Virus record (IMG/VR): IMGVR_UViG_3300027721_000462
Location: 1 to 48,252 of that record
Length of the DNA stretch: 48,252 bases
Direction: 5' to 3' (one strand)
Source: a virus
Below the pieces are notes generated by a model. It saw nothing but the letters and a program-made list of their open reading frames with translations. It had not been told where the DNA came from and did no database searches. The position numbers were made by a program, and so were the translations under genes. Positions 14,053 through 24,721 of the stretch are shown here, one piece after another. Numbering within the stretch: the stretch's first letter is position 1; each line of letters opens with the position of its first letter.

Positions 14053-14086
14053 ATTTATGGATTGCTAGGTATGGTGCCTATTCTTA

Positions 14087-17000
14087 TTAACCCATTTTTC
14101 TTTTTCTTTTTTTAATCTTTTCTTCTCTACGCTTTAAAGCAGCTTCTCTTTTTATTCTAACACGTTCCCTAATTGGTAAAGCTCTAATAGAATCTTTTGT
14201 ACGTTGTCTTGTTTCGGCAGATTTTATTTTGCCTTCTTCTTTACGTATTTCTTTTGCTTTTGCTCTAATCTCTATATCACCTTTTGATTCTTCTATACCA
14301 ACCGAGTAAGGGGTAAATCCAACTCCAACTGCTACTCTTTGCCACGCTTGATTCTCAGAGTTCATTGCTTGTGAAACATTTTCAATTTTATTTACAAGCC
14401 TATCCATTGGTAAGTTAGTTGTTGCTTCAACAAGTTTTCCACTTACACCATACATGGGCCCTAGATTAACTCTGCCGTTTTGCATAACACTCCAGCCTCT
14501 TGCTTCTATTAAATCTTTTTCAAATTTAGTTTGTTGAAGTCCTGTATATAGCTTTCTAAGTTTAGATCCAATTGGTGGAGATATATTAGCGCCTTCTAAT
14601 ACTACTTTAGCATAGTCTGCTTTAAAGTTTTTATCTTTTTCATCTAAATACTTTTTAGTCATGTTTTTTAACACTGAAACAATTCCACCAGCAAACCCTG
14701 TTCCTCTAAGTACTGTATCCAATACACCGTCGGCAACATCTATTAATCTATCTTCTGTTGTTTTCTTTTTTGCTTTAGCTTTATCTTTATCAACTTCTTC
14801 ATCGTCTTCATCAAACGCTATAGCAAATAATCCTTGTTGTAACACAGCAAATAAAGTATTCTGTACCGCTAGATAATATGTTATTTTAGCAATATGTGTT
14901 TTTGCATCCCCTCTTCCAGCTTTAAGATCCATATAAGATTTCTTAACAATTCTAGACTGTTGCATTGCGGTGTTTTGGAATGTTAATAACAATCTACCAG
15001 CAGGACTCGCTTGTTGTTTTGATATATCTCTAGGATCACCTGATTGTTGTGTTTCATCAGATACTTTTGTAAAGTCACTCCAAGCCGCGTCTTCTGCTTC
15101 TTGCTCTGTTAAACCTTCTTTCAAATAAGATTTTACTCTATTTCTATAGAACGGCGCACCTCCAGAAGCAATAGCAAAACTATCTGCTAATTGTGTTGGT
15201 GTGTACCCAATTTTTAATAAGTAAGCTATAACAGCGGCTGGTTTATTTTTACTGCCTGCGGCAGCATTTGCGATCTCAGCAGCGGCAACATCTTCTTTTA
15301 ATCCGCCGCGTCTTTCTTTCATTTTATCTGAATTCCAAATACGTGAGAAATCTTTCCAATATTGTGGTTGATTAAGGAATGCTTTACCAGCTGCAACAGG
15401 ATTGTTATCTCTTAAGTTTAAGAAATTGACTGCTCCAATTAATTGTAAGGCAGCGGATCTGGTGTTCAAAAACATGATAGCTCCAGTAGAACCATTCACC
15501 CAATTACTCCAAGCGCTTGTTTCTTTATCCTTACCTTGACCTCTGTTTTTACCAGTTGTCATTCTGTACAATACGTCTTCGATAGCTTCTCTAACATTCG
15601 AACCATATACAGCTTCTACTTTGTTAATGTTAGGGCCAACCAATTTACCTTGAGACCATGTTCCAAACATTTGTTCAGCATTGTCAATAAACTCAGCAAG
15701 AAATTTCTTACGCCCTTCACCTTCTGTTAAACCATGTAGATCCGCAATAATAGTATTTGCGTCCCAGTATTCAGTAGGATTAATCCATCCTTTACCTTGT
15801 CTGCCAGTAACTATTAAGCCTTGTTTGAACGCAGCTAGCTCAGGATCATTGTTTACCAAATCTGTTAATTTTCTTGAATCCCTTTCGGATATACCAGGTA
15901 TTTCAACGCCTTCTTCGTTCCACATTGCAACACGTATTGCTTGATCATAAGTATAATCTCCATCTGGAGTTAATGTTTCCATTTTCTTACGTATATCTGG
16001 GAATGAATCTAACAATGCTTTATAGTCTTTCTTAATAGATTGCCTTGCAGCGTCCATCAAATCATTACCATTTGCATATGGTTTAAGTAAAGCTTCGTTA
16101 AAGAACCTTTGTTGTTCTTCTCCTCTTTCGCCTTTACCTAAGAAGTTATACAATAATAATTCAAAATCAGCGGCGGATGGTGGAACATAAAAATCAAACT
16201 TGTTTTTAGACTTACCTCTTCTTCTAGCGACAATATCTGAGAACACTTTGTAATGTTCCATACCTTTATTCTCTTCAATAATCTTATTGAATTCTGGAGA
16301 TATAGTTTTACTAAATTTAATTCTTGCTTGTTGTATTTTAGATTTTACATCAAGAACAGCTAAAGCATTTTTAACAGCTTCAACATTTTGTATTGCATCG
16401 TCAGAAAAGTAAAAATCATTATATCCTTCTGCTGCTTTTGCTGTCATCCAATCCGCTTTTGATTGCGCTAAGCTGCTTCCTAGACCAGTTATATTTTCTA
16501 ATGGTATATCAATACCAATAGAAGATAAAAACTCATGAATTGGACCCGCAGCATTAGCAGGACGAGCCGTAAGTATAAAGAAGTTTTCAGGACCAAACTT
16601 GCCAATCATCTTCTTCATCTTTTCAACCATTGGACCTGGTTTACCATCAACAACTTTACTGAATTCAGAGAAATCAAATACTGCTCCGGCATCTAGCATA
16701 TTACCGCCTTCTTTAGCAAACTCTTCTGCATTCAATTTACCTTTAGCGCCATTAGGCATTGTGTATAGCACGCTCCCTGAAGTTAAACCAACGGTGTCAT
16801 CAAAATCAAAAACTGAAATGCCTTTAGTGGTTTTAGAAGGCTTTAATGATGCACCTACAGCTTTTTCATTATTTATATTTTGAATATTTTCATTAGAAAT
16901 AACATTTGATTTAGCTAATTTTACTAGAGCATTAAACTTGGTTTTTGAGCCATATTCCGCCTCTAAATTTAATATTGTATGCCCTTTATCTATTAATACT

Positions 17001-20000
17001 TGCATATATAACACTACTCTTGGATCGTGCATTCTATTTTCACCCTCTTTGTACGCCGGTAAAAAATCATTTAATTCTTTTGGCACTAAATTTACCTTTG
17101 AATTTTCAATAAATTTTCTTAATTGCTTTTCGGTAATTTTTTTATTAAAATAGTCGATCACCTTCTCCATTATATCGTAATTTGGAGCGTTATGTTCTAA
17201 GTATGGCTTTTGGCTTGCCTTCATGCCTAAAACCCCTAAGCCTGCTTTTGAGACTTTACGAGCTAGTCCTCTTTGATCATATTTCAATACAGCAAAATAC
17301 GAACGTAAATCTTCTTCTGTTTTTTTTCTTTTTCTAAATGAATCCGCAATACCAATAAGTCTATTTGCGGCTTCAATAGCTTCAGAATTTATGGTTTCAA
17401 TTTCTCTCTGCCAATTCTTTTTTATTACTTCTGTATCTTTCCATAATGGAACTTTATCTTCGCCTAAATATATAGAGTAACCTCTAGGCCCAATTTTTAC
17501 AGTATAAGAATCTTTAGTTAAAAAACCGCCAAATTTAGAATTAACTTCTATTATTGGTAAAATAATTTTTTGAAACAAACCTAAATTAGTGGTTAATGGA
17601 TCGTTTTTACCAAATATAGTATAGGCTAATGTCCTTATTGATCTTCCGTCACTTGCAATCCAATCATTAATAATTTTTATTTCTGATTCTAAATCTACAG
17701 CATTAAATAAATCTTCACCTAATTTATCTTCAGATAATCTTATACCATCTATTATAGTTTTAGAAGCTTTAATATTACCTCTTTCCGATTGTTTAGCTAT
17801 TTCAGTAGCCATATTACCTAAATCCGCAGCGCCTAACCTTTCTTGATTAGTTCGTACAGTGTCATGAATAGGCCCTTCATTTTGCAAATCATTATTGATA
17901 ATATCAAACGCTCCTTCTTCAGCCATTGCTTTTGATAAAGATTCTTTTCTACCACGAATAGGATTACCATCAGGACCAATTATTTGAGCTAAAAATACTT
18001 CGTCTGATATATTATTAGCGACATTAGGTAATCTTCTAACTAATTCAGCCCCTGAAGTTCTACCCGCTTGGTCAGTAGTTGTTTTTTCTCTATCAATTTT
18101 TTGTCCAACCCAATCCGGAAAGCTAACCCACCTACCATTAATTTGCTTTTGAATAGCCATAGGAATTCCCCCTTGCCCATCTTTACCCATTAACCAAGTA
18201 GTGGTCATATTCTCAAGGACATACCGTTTGGTTCTTAGTAATTCTTTTACTAATACGCCATCTTTTTTACCTCCTAGCATTGTTTTTACATCAATGTCAA
18301 GTTGTTTACCCACCTCATCCCTTATTTCAGCAATTAAAGGCGTAACAGTTCTGTTTAATGTAATTGGCGCATCTATCCTAGTCTTTAATGTTCTAGCAAT
18401 AGTTATAATCTTTTTTACGGCAGTTTCTAGCACTTCTGATGGAAAAACTTTTGCTTCCAATGCATTCTTATACTTTGGCTTTTCTTTAACCGTTTCAGCA
18501 AATCCCTGATCAGCCGTTTCATCTGCCATTAAACCTTTTTCTTCAGCAGCGTCTTTCTTAATGCCTCCTTTAGTAGCTCCTTCAATCCCCAGTTCATATG
18601 CTAAAGCATTAGCCCTAAGGTTTAAACGAGAACTAATAAATCTATCTAATGTTTGTTTAGATGGATCAAATTCATTATTAATTAACAATGCAGCACTTTG
18701 AATTAAGGCGTCTTTATATTCATCCCTAGCTACGCTACGTTTAGCATCGGCAGCAATAGGATCGTATAGTCTTCTTGTTATAGTTTCAACAGTACCTCCT
18801 AATTCTTTACCTATTACAGATTTTGAAAAGTCATTGGTGACGCCTCCAGACGGAGTCTTTCTTAATCCTTCAGAAGCTAATTTTTTAGGATTTCCTTCAT
18901 ACTTAGTATCTAATAAATTTTGTAAATTACCTTTACTTTTAAGTTCTTTGTCTGTAACTTCTTTTTTTGCAGGTTCTTTTTTAACTACCTCAGTCGTACC
19001 TACCGCTTCTTTTGCAATCGCTCTTTTTAGTTCTCCTTCTACTCTTTTAACCTCTTGATCATATTCATTTGGATCATAATCGCCTTCGTTTTCTTCAAGA
19101 TCATTAAACTCTGTTTTAAGTTGAGCAATTGTTTTAGATGTTTTATATTTGCTTGTAATACCTTTACCAGCTGCTAATAACTCTTTTTGTCTTTTTGTTA
19201 CTATTCCTTTTTTAGAAGTTTTATGATAATCTTTTATAAAATTGTAAATATCATTTCCGCTTTCAAAATCAAGTTTCTCAAACCCTAAAGCTTTATATAT
19301 TGGGCGAAGAACCCTTTTCCACATGCTATTAAATGTTCCATCAGAAAATGTTATTTCACCCATTTCTAATGCTTCAAAAAATTGCGTTAAATATTCGTCA
19401 GGACTATCCTTAAGGTACTCCTCTGAATAACCTCTATCTGTAAGTCTTTGTTCTACAACTTTATTTTCTTTAGAGCTTAATGTACTTTTAAATTTTTTTA
19501 ATAAATCCTGCCCATTTGCTGGGTCATTGAATTGCGACTTTAATATTTTATGCAATAATTCGTGTCTTCCTGCGGAAGCCCCTTCATCAACATTTTTAGC
19601 CACCGCTTTATTTATTATAATTTGGCCATTTGGTAATTCAGCAGCTACATCACCTGCAAAATTTATTTTTTTTCTTTCCCCATTAATGTCTAATAGCACA
19701 TTGCCTTCTTTATCCTTCTCATATAAGTTAGATTCCAAGCCATTATCTATATACCATTTTTCTATTTGAGATTGCATATCGCTTGTGCTTTCTATAACAT
19801 GGTATTGTCGGCCCTCCCCTATAGCATTTTCACCATAATTTTTTTCTTCAGCATTTCTAGTTAAAGTTTCTAATGTTTCAAGTTCTTTGTTTAAACGATT
19901 AGAATAATATTGCTCCCTTGATGTTCTAATTAATTGACCTTGTATTGCTTTTATCCTTTCAAGTTCTGGAGCAACTAAATCTTTATCCTTACCTTCTATA

Positions 20001-22408
20001 TTTTTTTCAATGTTTGCTTTTTCTAATATTAAATTCAAAGACTTTTCTTTTGCCGCAGCTGAAAAATCAGATGGTATTTTAGCCCCTGAACTTCTTATTG
20101 TTCCAAGTGTTTCTAATTCTGTTTGTTTTTGATCTTGTGTAATATCGCCAACTTTAAATCTTTCGTCTATGTTCTTTATTGCAGCTTTAAAAAAGTTATC
20201 CACTTGCGCTAGATTTCCCATGTTTTTATTAGACAAATCAAATGTAGTCGCAACTGTAGTAGCCGCAGCCCTTAATTCAACTCCTGTTTGAGTAGCAATA
20301 GTTCCTGCAAACGGAAATACAAAACCTACAATTCCGCCGGCTTTACCAGCTTCATTTATTTCAGCGGGGTTTATATATTTAGCAGCATCGTTGTGTAACT
20401 GAGTCCCTTTACTCGCTTGATCAAATCCTTGCTGAACACTTTCAGTTAAGTATTCTCCAAAAGCAGACTTGGACATATTAGTTCCTTTCTGAATAACTGA
20501 TTTACCAAAGTTTTTAACTTCACCACGGAATAAAGACCCTAGTACCGTTTTAGCATCATTGCCAAACCCAAGGGCTCTTCCTGTATTCTTAAGCATATTT
20601 AATTCAGATGCATATTCTAATCCAGCAGACAATGCAGACCATGCTGCGGCTTCTGCTCTATTAGCATATTCACCTTTACCAATAGCTTCTGCAATTTCTT
20701 TTTTAGTTGGCTCTCTACCGATGTCTTTTTTTAAACCTGTTTCTATTGTATCATAGTATTGGGAACCGTATGTTTGAGTAAACATACTAGCCGCACTCAA
20801 ACCAATAAGTAATGGGTTACCTGTTATAGACCCAGCAGCAGTTAATGCAAGGTTAGGGGTTTGCTCTCCTACTAGTTGAAAAACGTCGTTTAATTGTACC
20901 CCGTCTTTTAGATCAGCTTCGTTAAATAATCCTAAATATTCTTTTGTATCAGCTATCTTATTTACTTTAGCTTCTATTTCAGTATTTATTTTATTAACAC
21001 CTTCTTTTATTCTTTTCTTTGCTTCACCAAACGTTTTTGGTACATCTGTTCCAAATAATGATTCTGTTTGTCCAATGCCTTCAGCGCCGGCCATAACGTC
21101 ATTCCAAGTTTCTGGCAAATTAAATTTTTCATTATCGGGTTTATCCTTATATTTATTATAAAAGTCATTAAGAGTATTTACTTCTCCATGCTTTGTTGAT
21201 ATTCCGGTTTGTAAGGCTGACACTCCTAAATTTATAACTCCTTTTTGAGCCCCTTCTTGCAACCTACTTACCCCTTGAATAGTTTTACCAACGACTCCAG
21301 TCACTCCACCTTGTTTTTCTAAAACTTTACCAAATTTTTCTTGTATATCAAAAATAGCTAAAGAACCTTCTTTGCCTCTTTCATATTCTTTCGTTAATGT
21401 GGTTTTTACTTGGTCTTCAATAGAAGCAAATGTTTGGTTTAAATGTTGAAATCCAGAAGAATTAACTAAGAAATCTGTTGTAGTTTTAGCAGCATAATCT
21501 TGTAATTCTTTTGTAGCTTTATTTACAGACTCAGCGGTATCTAACTTATATTTCTTTTTTATTTCAGCAATTTTACTATTTATTAAAGGAGCAGCCTTTG
21601 CTTTAGCATATTTTTGTTCAAACTCAAAAGAACTATCCTCGGACGCTAATTTTTTAACATTCAGGGAAATAGCATTGTCAAGTTGAGCTTTTGTTTTAAA
21701 TTTACTAGGATCAATATCCTGCATTACATAATCCATTGCTTCTTGTTTAGTGGCAATATCATATTGATTAGTAATTTGATTGTATTTTTTTTCTGTATAA
21801 CTAGTTTTAGGAACCAATTTAGACACAAATAGTGCTCTATCCTCAGCTGAATAGTCTTTAAGAAATTCAAACTTACCAGTAGCCTCTAAGGCATCTTTAG
21901 AGTCTAATTTAAAAGATTTTTGTTGTTCTTTTATTGGTGTTTGATCATAATAAGATAACTTACCATCAGTATCGGGGGTTTTATCAGCGAATAAATTTTT
22001 AGCAAAATCAACAGTATCATCCCACAAAGAAGGCTCTTTAGTTGTTTTAGGAACTAAATATCCTCTTGAATCATATTTATATCCAGGTCTAGTAATAGGC
22101 GCTACCTTTGCTTGAGCAGCATCTTGTAATTTTGCAACAAATTCTGGTTGCGATTTATCTTCACCCCAAAGATTAGTTCGAGACGCCGATGAAGGTTTTA
22201 CCGATTTGGATGCCGTACTTTTTACTGCTGCAGGCGCACCCTTTTTTGCAACAGGTTTTGGCTTTCCCGGCTCCTCAGCAATTTTATCTTCTTCTTTATT
22301 TATACCAAATTTATTAATATAAGCCTCCAGATCAAGTCCTTTTGCTTCTGCTTTACTAATTACTTCTTCTTCAGTAAATGTTGCTCCATTATAAGTATAT
22401 ATAGGCAT
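14087..22408 (-). CDS. giant multi-domain internal virion / ejected protein (2773 aa)
   Basis: The 2773-residue frame is the last late gene. Its small start domain (MPIYTYNGATFTEEEV) is followed by long helical, charged regions. HELLH at 949-953 in GRHELLH, with an acidic PDEY motif about 60 residues later, is a zincin-type metallopeptidase site. A HAD-like phosphatase set follows: D1868 and D1870 in DFDDT, T1947 in LTARP, and D2003-D2004 in SDDA, with QSKADW between. Around 1230-1270 a segment with EFDPSKQTLDRFISSRL resembles sigma region 2. The C-terminal third holds the QQSGDPRDIS, GRLLLTFQNT and MQQSR segments that I associate with large phage polyvalent proteins, and ends in a very basic tail. 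It is probably packed in the capsid and injected with DNA. Domain activities are inferred from motifs only. Confidence 0.8.
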   Translation of the reverse strand: MPIYTYNGATFTEEEVISKAEAKGLDLEAYINKFGINKEEDKIAEEPGKPKPVAKKGAPAAVKSTASKSVKPSSASRTNLWGEDKSQPEFVAKLQDAAQAKVAPITRPGYKYDSRGYLVPKTTKEPSLWDDTVDFAKNLFADKTPDTDGKLSYYDQTPIKEQQKSFKLDSKDALEATGKFEFLKDYSAEDRALFVSKLVPKTSYTEKKYNQITNQYDIATKQEAMDYVMQDIDPSKFKTKAQLDNAISLNVKKLASEDSSFEFEQKYAKAKAAPLINSKIAEIKKKYKLDTAESVNKATKELQDYAAKTTTDFLVNSSGFQHLNQTFASIEDQVKTTLTKEYERGKEGSLAIFDIQEKFGKVLEKQGGVTGVVGKTIQGVSRLQEGAQKGVINLGVSALQTGISTKHGEVNTLNDFYNKYKDKPDNEKFNLPETWNDVMAGAEGIGQTESLFGTDVPKTFGEAKKRIKEGVNKINTEIEAKVNKIADTKEYLGLFNEADLKDGVQLNDVFQLVGEQTPNLALTAAGSITGNPLLIGLSAASMFTQTYGSQYYDTIETGLKKDIGREPTKKEIAEAIGKGEYANRAEAAAWSALSAGLEYASELNMLKNTGRALGFGNDAKTVLGSLFRGEVKNFGKSVIQKGTNMSKSAFGEYLTESVQQGFDQASKGTQLHNDAAKYINPAEINEAGKAGGIVGFVFPFAGTIATQTGVELRAAATTVATTFDLSNKNMGNLAQVDNFFKAAIKNIDERFKVGDITQDQKQTELETLGTIRSSGAKIPSDFSAAAKEKSLNLILEKANIEKNIEGKDKDLVAPELERIKAIQGQLIRTSREQYYSNRLNKELETLETLTRNAEEKNYGENAIGEGRQYHVIESTSDMQSQIEKWYIDNGLESNLYEKDKEGNVLLDINGERKKINFAGDVAAELPNGQIIINKAVAKNVDEGASAGRHELLHKILKSQFNDPANGQDLLKKFKSTLSSKENKVVEQRLTDRGYSEEYLKDSPDEYLTQFFEALEMGEITFSDGTFNSMWKRVLRPIYKALGFEKLDFESGNDIYNFIKDYHKTSKKGIVTKRQKELLAAGKGITSKYKTSKTIAQLKTEFNDLEENEGDYDPNEYDQEVKRVEGELKRAIAKEAVGTTEVVKKEPAKKEVTDKELKSKGNLQNLLDTKYEGNPKKLASEGLRKTPSGGVTNDFSKSVIGKELGGTVETITRRLYDPIAADAKRSVARDEYKDALIQSAALLINNEFDPSKQTLDRFISSRLNLRANALAYELGIEGATKGGIKKDAAEEKGLMADETADQGFAETVKEKPKYKNALEAKVFPSEVLETAVKKIITIARTLKTRIDAPITLNRTVTPLIAEIRDEVGKQLDIDVKTMLGGKKDGVLVKELLRTKRYVLENMTTTWLMGKDGQGGIPMAIQKQINGRWVSFPDWVGQKIDREKTTTDQAGRTSGAELVRRLPNVANNISDEVFLAQIIGPDGNPIRGRKESLSKAMAEEGAFDIINNDLQNEGPIHDTVRTNQERLGAADLGNMATEIAKQSERGNIKASKTIIDGIRLSEDKLGEDLFNAVDLESEIKIINDWIASDGRSIRTLAYTIFGKNDPLTTNLGLFQKIILPIIEVNSKFGGFLTKDSYTVKIGPRGYSIYLGEDKVPLWKDTEVIKKNWQREIETINSEAIEAANRLIGIADSFRKRKKTEEDLRSYFAVLKYDQRGLARKVSKAGLGVLGMKASQKPYLEHNAPNYDIMEKVIDYFNKKITEKQLRKFIENSKVNLVPKELNDFLPAYKEGENRMHDPRVVLYMQVLIDKGHTILNLEAEYGSKTKFNALVKLAKSNVISNENIQNINNEKAVGASLKPSKTTKGISVFDFDDTVGLTSGSVLYTMPNGAKGKLNAEEFAKEGGNMLDAGAVFDFSEFSKVVDGKPGPMVEKMKKMIGKFGPENFFILTARPANAAGPIHEFLSSIGIDIPLENITGLGSSLAQSKADWMTAKAAEGYNDFYFSDDAIQNVEAVKNALAVLDVKSKIQQARIKFSKTISPEFNKIIEENKGMEHYKVFSDIVARRRGKSKNKFDFYVPPSAADFELLLYNFLGKGERGEEQQRFFNEALLKPYANGNDLMDAARQSIKKDYKALLDSFPDIRKKMETLTPDGDYTYDQAIRVAMWNEEGVEIPGISERDSRKLTDLVNNDPELAAFKQGLIVTGRQGKGWINPTEYWDANTIIADLHGLTEGEGRKKFLAEFIDNAEQMFGTWSQGKLVGPNINKVEAVYGSNVREAIEDVLYRMTTGKNRGQGKDKETSAWSNWVNGSTGAIMFLNTRSAALQLIGAVNFLNLRDNNPVAAGKAFLNQPQYWKDFSRIWNSDKMKERRGGLKEDVAAAEIANAAAGSKNKPAAVIAYLLKIGYTPTQLADSFAIASGGAPFYRNRVKSYLKEGLTEQEAEDAAWSDFTKVSDETQQSGDPRDISKQQASPAGRLLLTFQNTAMQQSRIVKKSYMDLKAGRGDAKTHIAKITYYLAVQNTLFAVLQQGLFAIAFDEDDEEVDKDKAKAKKKTTEDRLIDVADGVLDTVLRGTGFAGGIVSVLKNMTKKYLDEKDKNFKADYAKVVLEGANISPPIGSKLRKLYTGLQQTKFEKDLIEARGWSVMQNGRVNLGPMYGVSGKLVEATTNLPMDRLVNKIENVSQAMNSENQAWQRVAVGVGFTPYSVGIEESKGDIEIRAKAKEIRKEEGKIKSAETRQRTKDSIRALPIRERVRIKREAALKRREEKIKKRKRKMG

Positions 22409-22426
22409 ATTTTATTATATTTTTAA

Positions 22427-23878
22427 TTAAGGTAATTCAACTTTTTTTGCTGCTTTTTTCTTTGCGCTTCCACCTAAGAATGTAGCTAACACAGTAGGGT
22501 TTGTTATATTTTCAGAACCCGCAACAGGTAATCCATCACTTCCTATTACAGACCATTTGCCATCTAATTTAGTAAGCGTTCTTCCGCCTTTACCAATAAC
22601 AGCTCCTTTTCCTGTGGTAATAAGATCTTTAACTTTTTGATCTAATGTTTTTTGACTAATTTGTGCAGCCGTTTCTTTTGCTCCCGCCGCTCCTTTTGCT
22701 TTGCTAGGTTTTGGGGTTGTATATGTAGTTGTAAATGTATCTTCACCTGGTTTAATTACATCTTGCGTTTTAGTAACTTGAGTTTGTATAAAATATTCTT
22801 TATAATCATCTATAAATTTCTTTTTACCAGCATCGTCTAAAGGCTGTCTAGGATCAAAATTAAAACCAGTACCTTTGTATAATCCTTTATCATCACTAAT
22901 TATATCATTGTAAAAATCTATAGCAGAGGTTTGATCAGCAAGTAATCCTTCAGCCTGCGCTTGTAAAGTTGTATTTAAATTACCATCCCTACGAACCATA
23001 TCTAAATCAACTTCTTGAACCATCTTAGTTATCTTCTTGCCTTCACTTTGCATTACAACAACTTCTTTTTGATCTGGTTTTAAAAACTCAGGATTAACTT
23101 GTCCATTAGGTATTGTTACTTCTTTGCCACCAACTTTAGATTGCGTAGTTCCAAATATACCAGTATTAGTAGTCTTTAAAGTATCAAATGCTTCTATTTG
23201 ATTGGGTATTGTTTTTATTAACCCTTGTCCTTTAGATATTTTATCCAGTTGGGAGGCATCGAACTCATATAATAATCCTCCTTTGTCATCCGTAACCCTC
23301 CACATTAATTTTGATGGGTCATTATCTTTAAAAAATGGTTCTTTATTCCCGGGCACTCTCTGAGTTAATACATCTAATGCCGATGCAACTTTAGGATCAT
23401 TCCAAGAAGACAATCCACCTTGAGCACTTATCCCTTTAACTAATGCATCTTTATATGTAGTGCCAGCTGCTGATAAATTAGCCAAACTACCAGTTACTCC
23501 GTCAACTGACGCTTGTATTTGCGCCAACCTTTTTACCGCTGTCTGCTTATCCGGCAATGTCCCATTCAATAAACCTGAACGTAAAGTAACAGATTCTTCT
23601 ATTAATGGATTAAATGTTTTTGCCCAATCAATAGACTTATCTCCTTCCCCGGTTTTTGCTAAATCAGTATATAAAGAAAACGAATATTCTTGGGCTTTCA
23701 TATCGTTAGCCTTCAATATTTTTTGATTTTCTTCTTTTTCTTTTTTTAACATTTGTTGCCTTGACGCATAAGACTCTGCTACTTTTGCAAATGATCCAGC
23801 TATAGTAGACTGTAGATTTTGCAAATGTTGAGCGGATTGGGTATCAATGTATGTTTCAGGATTTGTATATGCACTCAT
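22427..23878 (-). CDS. probable internal virion protein (483 aa)
   Basis: A 483-residue protein encoded directly before the giant protein. The first 110 residues are helical, with a charged coiled coil (QQMLKKEKEENQKILKAND). The middle is mixed alpha-beta, and a Lys/Ala-rich linker (about 400-430) precedes a small beta-rich C-terminal part ending in a KKKAAKK tail. I do not recognise a family. Position between a gp14-like protein and the giant protein, and the basic coiled-coil nature, fit an internal core or ejection protein comparable in place, not in sequence, to T7 gp15. Confidence 0.6.
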   Translation of the reverse strand: MSAYTNPETYIDTQSAQHLQNLQSTIAGSFAKVAESYASRQQMLKKEKEENQKILKANDMKAQEYSFSLYTDLAKTGEGDKSIDWAKTFNPLIEESVTLRSGLLNGTLPDKQTAVKRLAQIQASVDGVTGSLANLSAAGTTYKDALVKGISAQGGLSSWNDPKVASALDVLTQRVPGNKEPFFKDNDPSKLMWRVTDDKGGLLYEFDASQLDKISKGQGLIKTIPNQIEAFDTLKTTNTGIFGTTQSKVGGKEVTIPNGQVNPEFLKPDQKEVVVMQSEGKKITKMVQEVDLDMVRRDGNLNTTLQAQAEGLLADQTSAIDFYNDIISDDKGLYKGTGFNFDPRQPLDDAGKKKFIDDYKEYFIQTQVTKTQDVIKPGEDTFTTTYTTPKPSKAKGAAGAKETAAQISQKTLDQKVKDLITTGKGAVIGKGGRTLTKLDGKWSVIGSDGLPVAGSENITNPTVLATFLGGSAKKKAAKKVELP

Positions 23879-23902
23879 ATATTATATTTATTATATTTCA
23901 TC

Positions 23903-24718
23903 TTATTTTTTCCCCCATGCCGGTATATTGCCACTCCTGCCACTAAATGACCCCGCAGCAGATGCCCCTGTTCCACTGTTTGCCGCAGCAGATGGGCCTT
24001 TAGCACCCATATAAGAACTTGCCATAGAGGTAACGCCTCCAATCATACCGGTTAATGCACCCATATAGTTAGCATTAGCTTGTCCTTCTTGAGCAGCAGC
24101 ACCGCCTAATTGACCAGCAACTCTTTCAATTTTTTGTTGCTCCCTATTTTCTGTAGCTCCAAACATAAATTGTTTACCAGCGGCCCCAGCTTGTTGCATT
24201 CTTTGGCCTTCAGATAACTGTATGCCTTGAATTCTTTGAGCTTCTGCCATTTGCATTTGCTCCATTTGTTGTTCCCCTTGAGCTCTTAATTTTTCATTAG
24301 AAGCCTCTTGTTGTTCAATATTAGCAGAAATACCTTGTTTAGATTTTAAAGCCGCTTGAGCTAAAGCAGTTGCTCCACCAGCGCTTGCTCCGGTTTCTTT
24401 TAATGTATCTAATGTATTTGCCAAAGACATATCTATTTGCTCAGCTTCAAATTTTGATGCTTGAGTAGCTACACCTAAGTTTGCATAAGGATTAGAAATC
24501 ATGCCAGATAGGTTTGTTGCTAAACCACTAATATCCTTGAAGTCTGCATATGGGTTTATAACAGCTTGGCGACTATTCTCCAAACTATCTAATTGTTTTT
24601 GTAATCTTGCTTTTTCTCTCGCGGCTGCTCTTGCTGCTGATTTAGAAGCTCCCATTCCTATAATTCCACTAACTATACTTCCGGCTGCTCCAATACATCC
24701 GGCTACTACCATTGACAT
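23903..24718 (-). CDS. probable internal virion protein with hydrophobic N-terminus (271 aa)
   Basis: A 271-residue protein rich in Ala, Gly and Gln. The N-terminal 25 residues are hydrophobic and small (MVVAGCIGAAGSIVSGIIGM), followed by an Ala/Arg/Lys helix, a long Gln-rich coiled coil (about 130-200) and a Gly/Ser/Ala-rich end. This layout resembles T7 gp14 and P22 gp7, ejected proteins that insert in the host outer membrane or make a channel. Its location next to two other putative core proteins supports this. The family match is by composition and position rather than by a conserved motif. Confidence 0.65.
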   Translation of the reverse strand: MSMVVAGCIGAAGSIVSGIIGMGASKSAARAAAREKARLQKQLDSLENSRQAVINPYADFKDISGLATNLSGMISNPYANLGVATQASKFEAEQIDMSLANTLDTLKETGASAGGATALAQAALKSKQGISANIEQQEASNEKLRAQGEQQMEQMQMAEAQRIQGIQLSEGQRMQQAGAAGKQFMFGATENREQQKIERVAGQLGGAAAQEGQANANYMGALTGMIGGVTSMASSYMGAKGPSAAANSGTGASAAGSFSGRSGNIPAWGKK

Positions 24719-24721
24719 AGG

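Noticed and set aside
14661-20756. Several plus-strand frames of 60-100 codons opposite the giant gene
   Set aside because: They lie wholly inside a long, motif-bearing minus-strand gene, lack overlaps or context typical of this phage, and have compositions typical of antisense shadows.
14087-22408. N4-type virion RNA polymerase
   Set aside because: Size and place would fit, but I could not find T7-like polymerase motifs; the DFDDT motif belongs to a HAD series with matching T and DD motifs.
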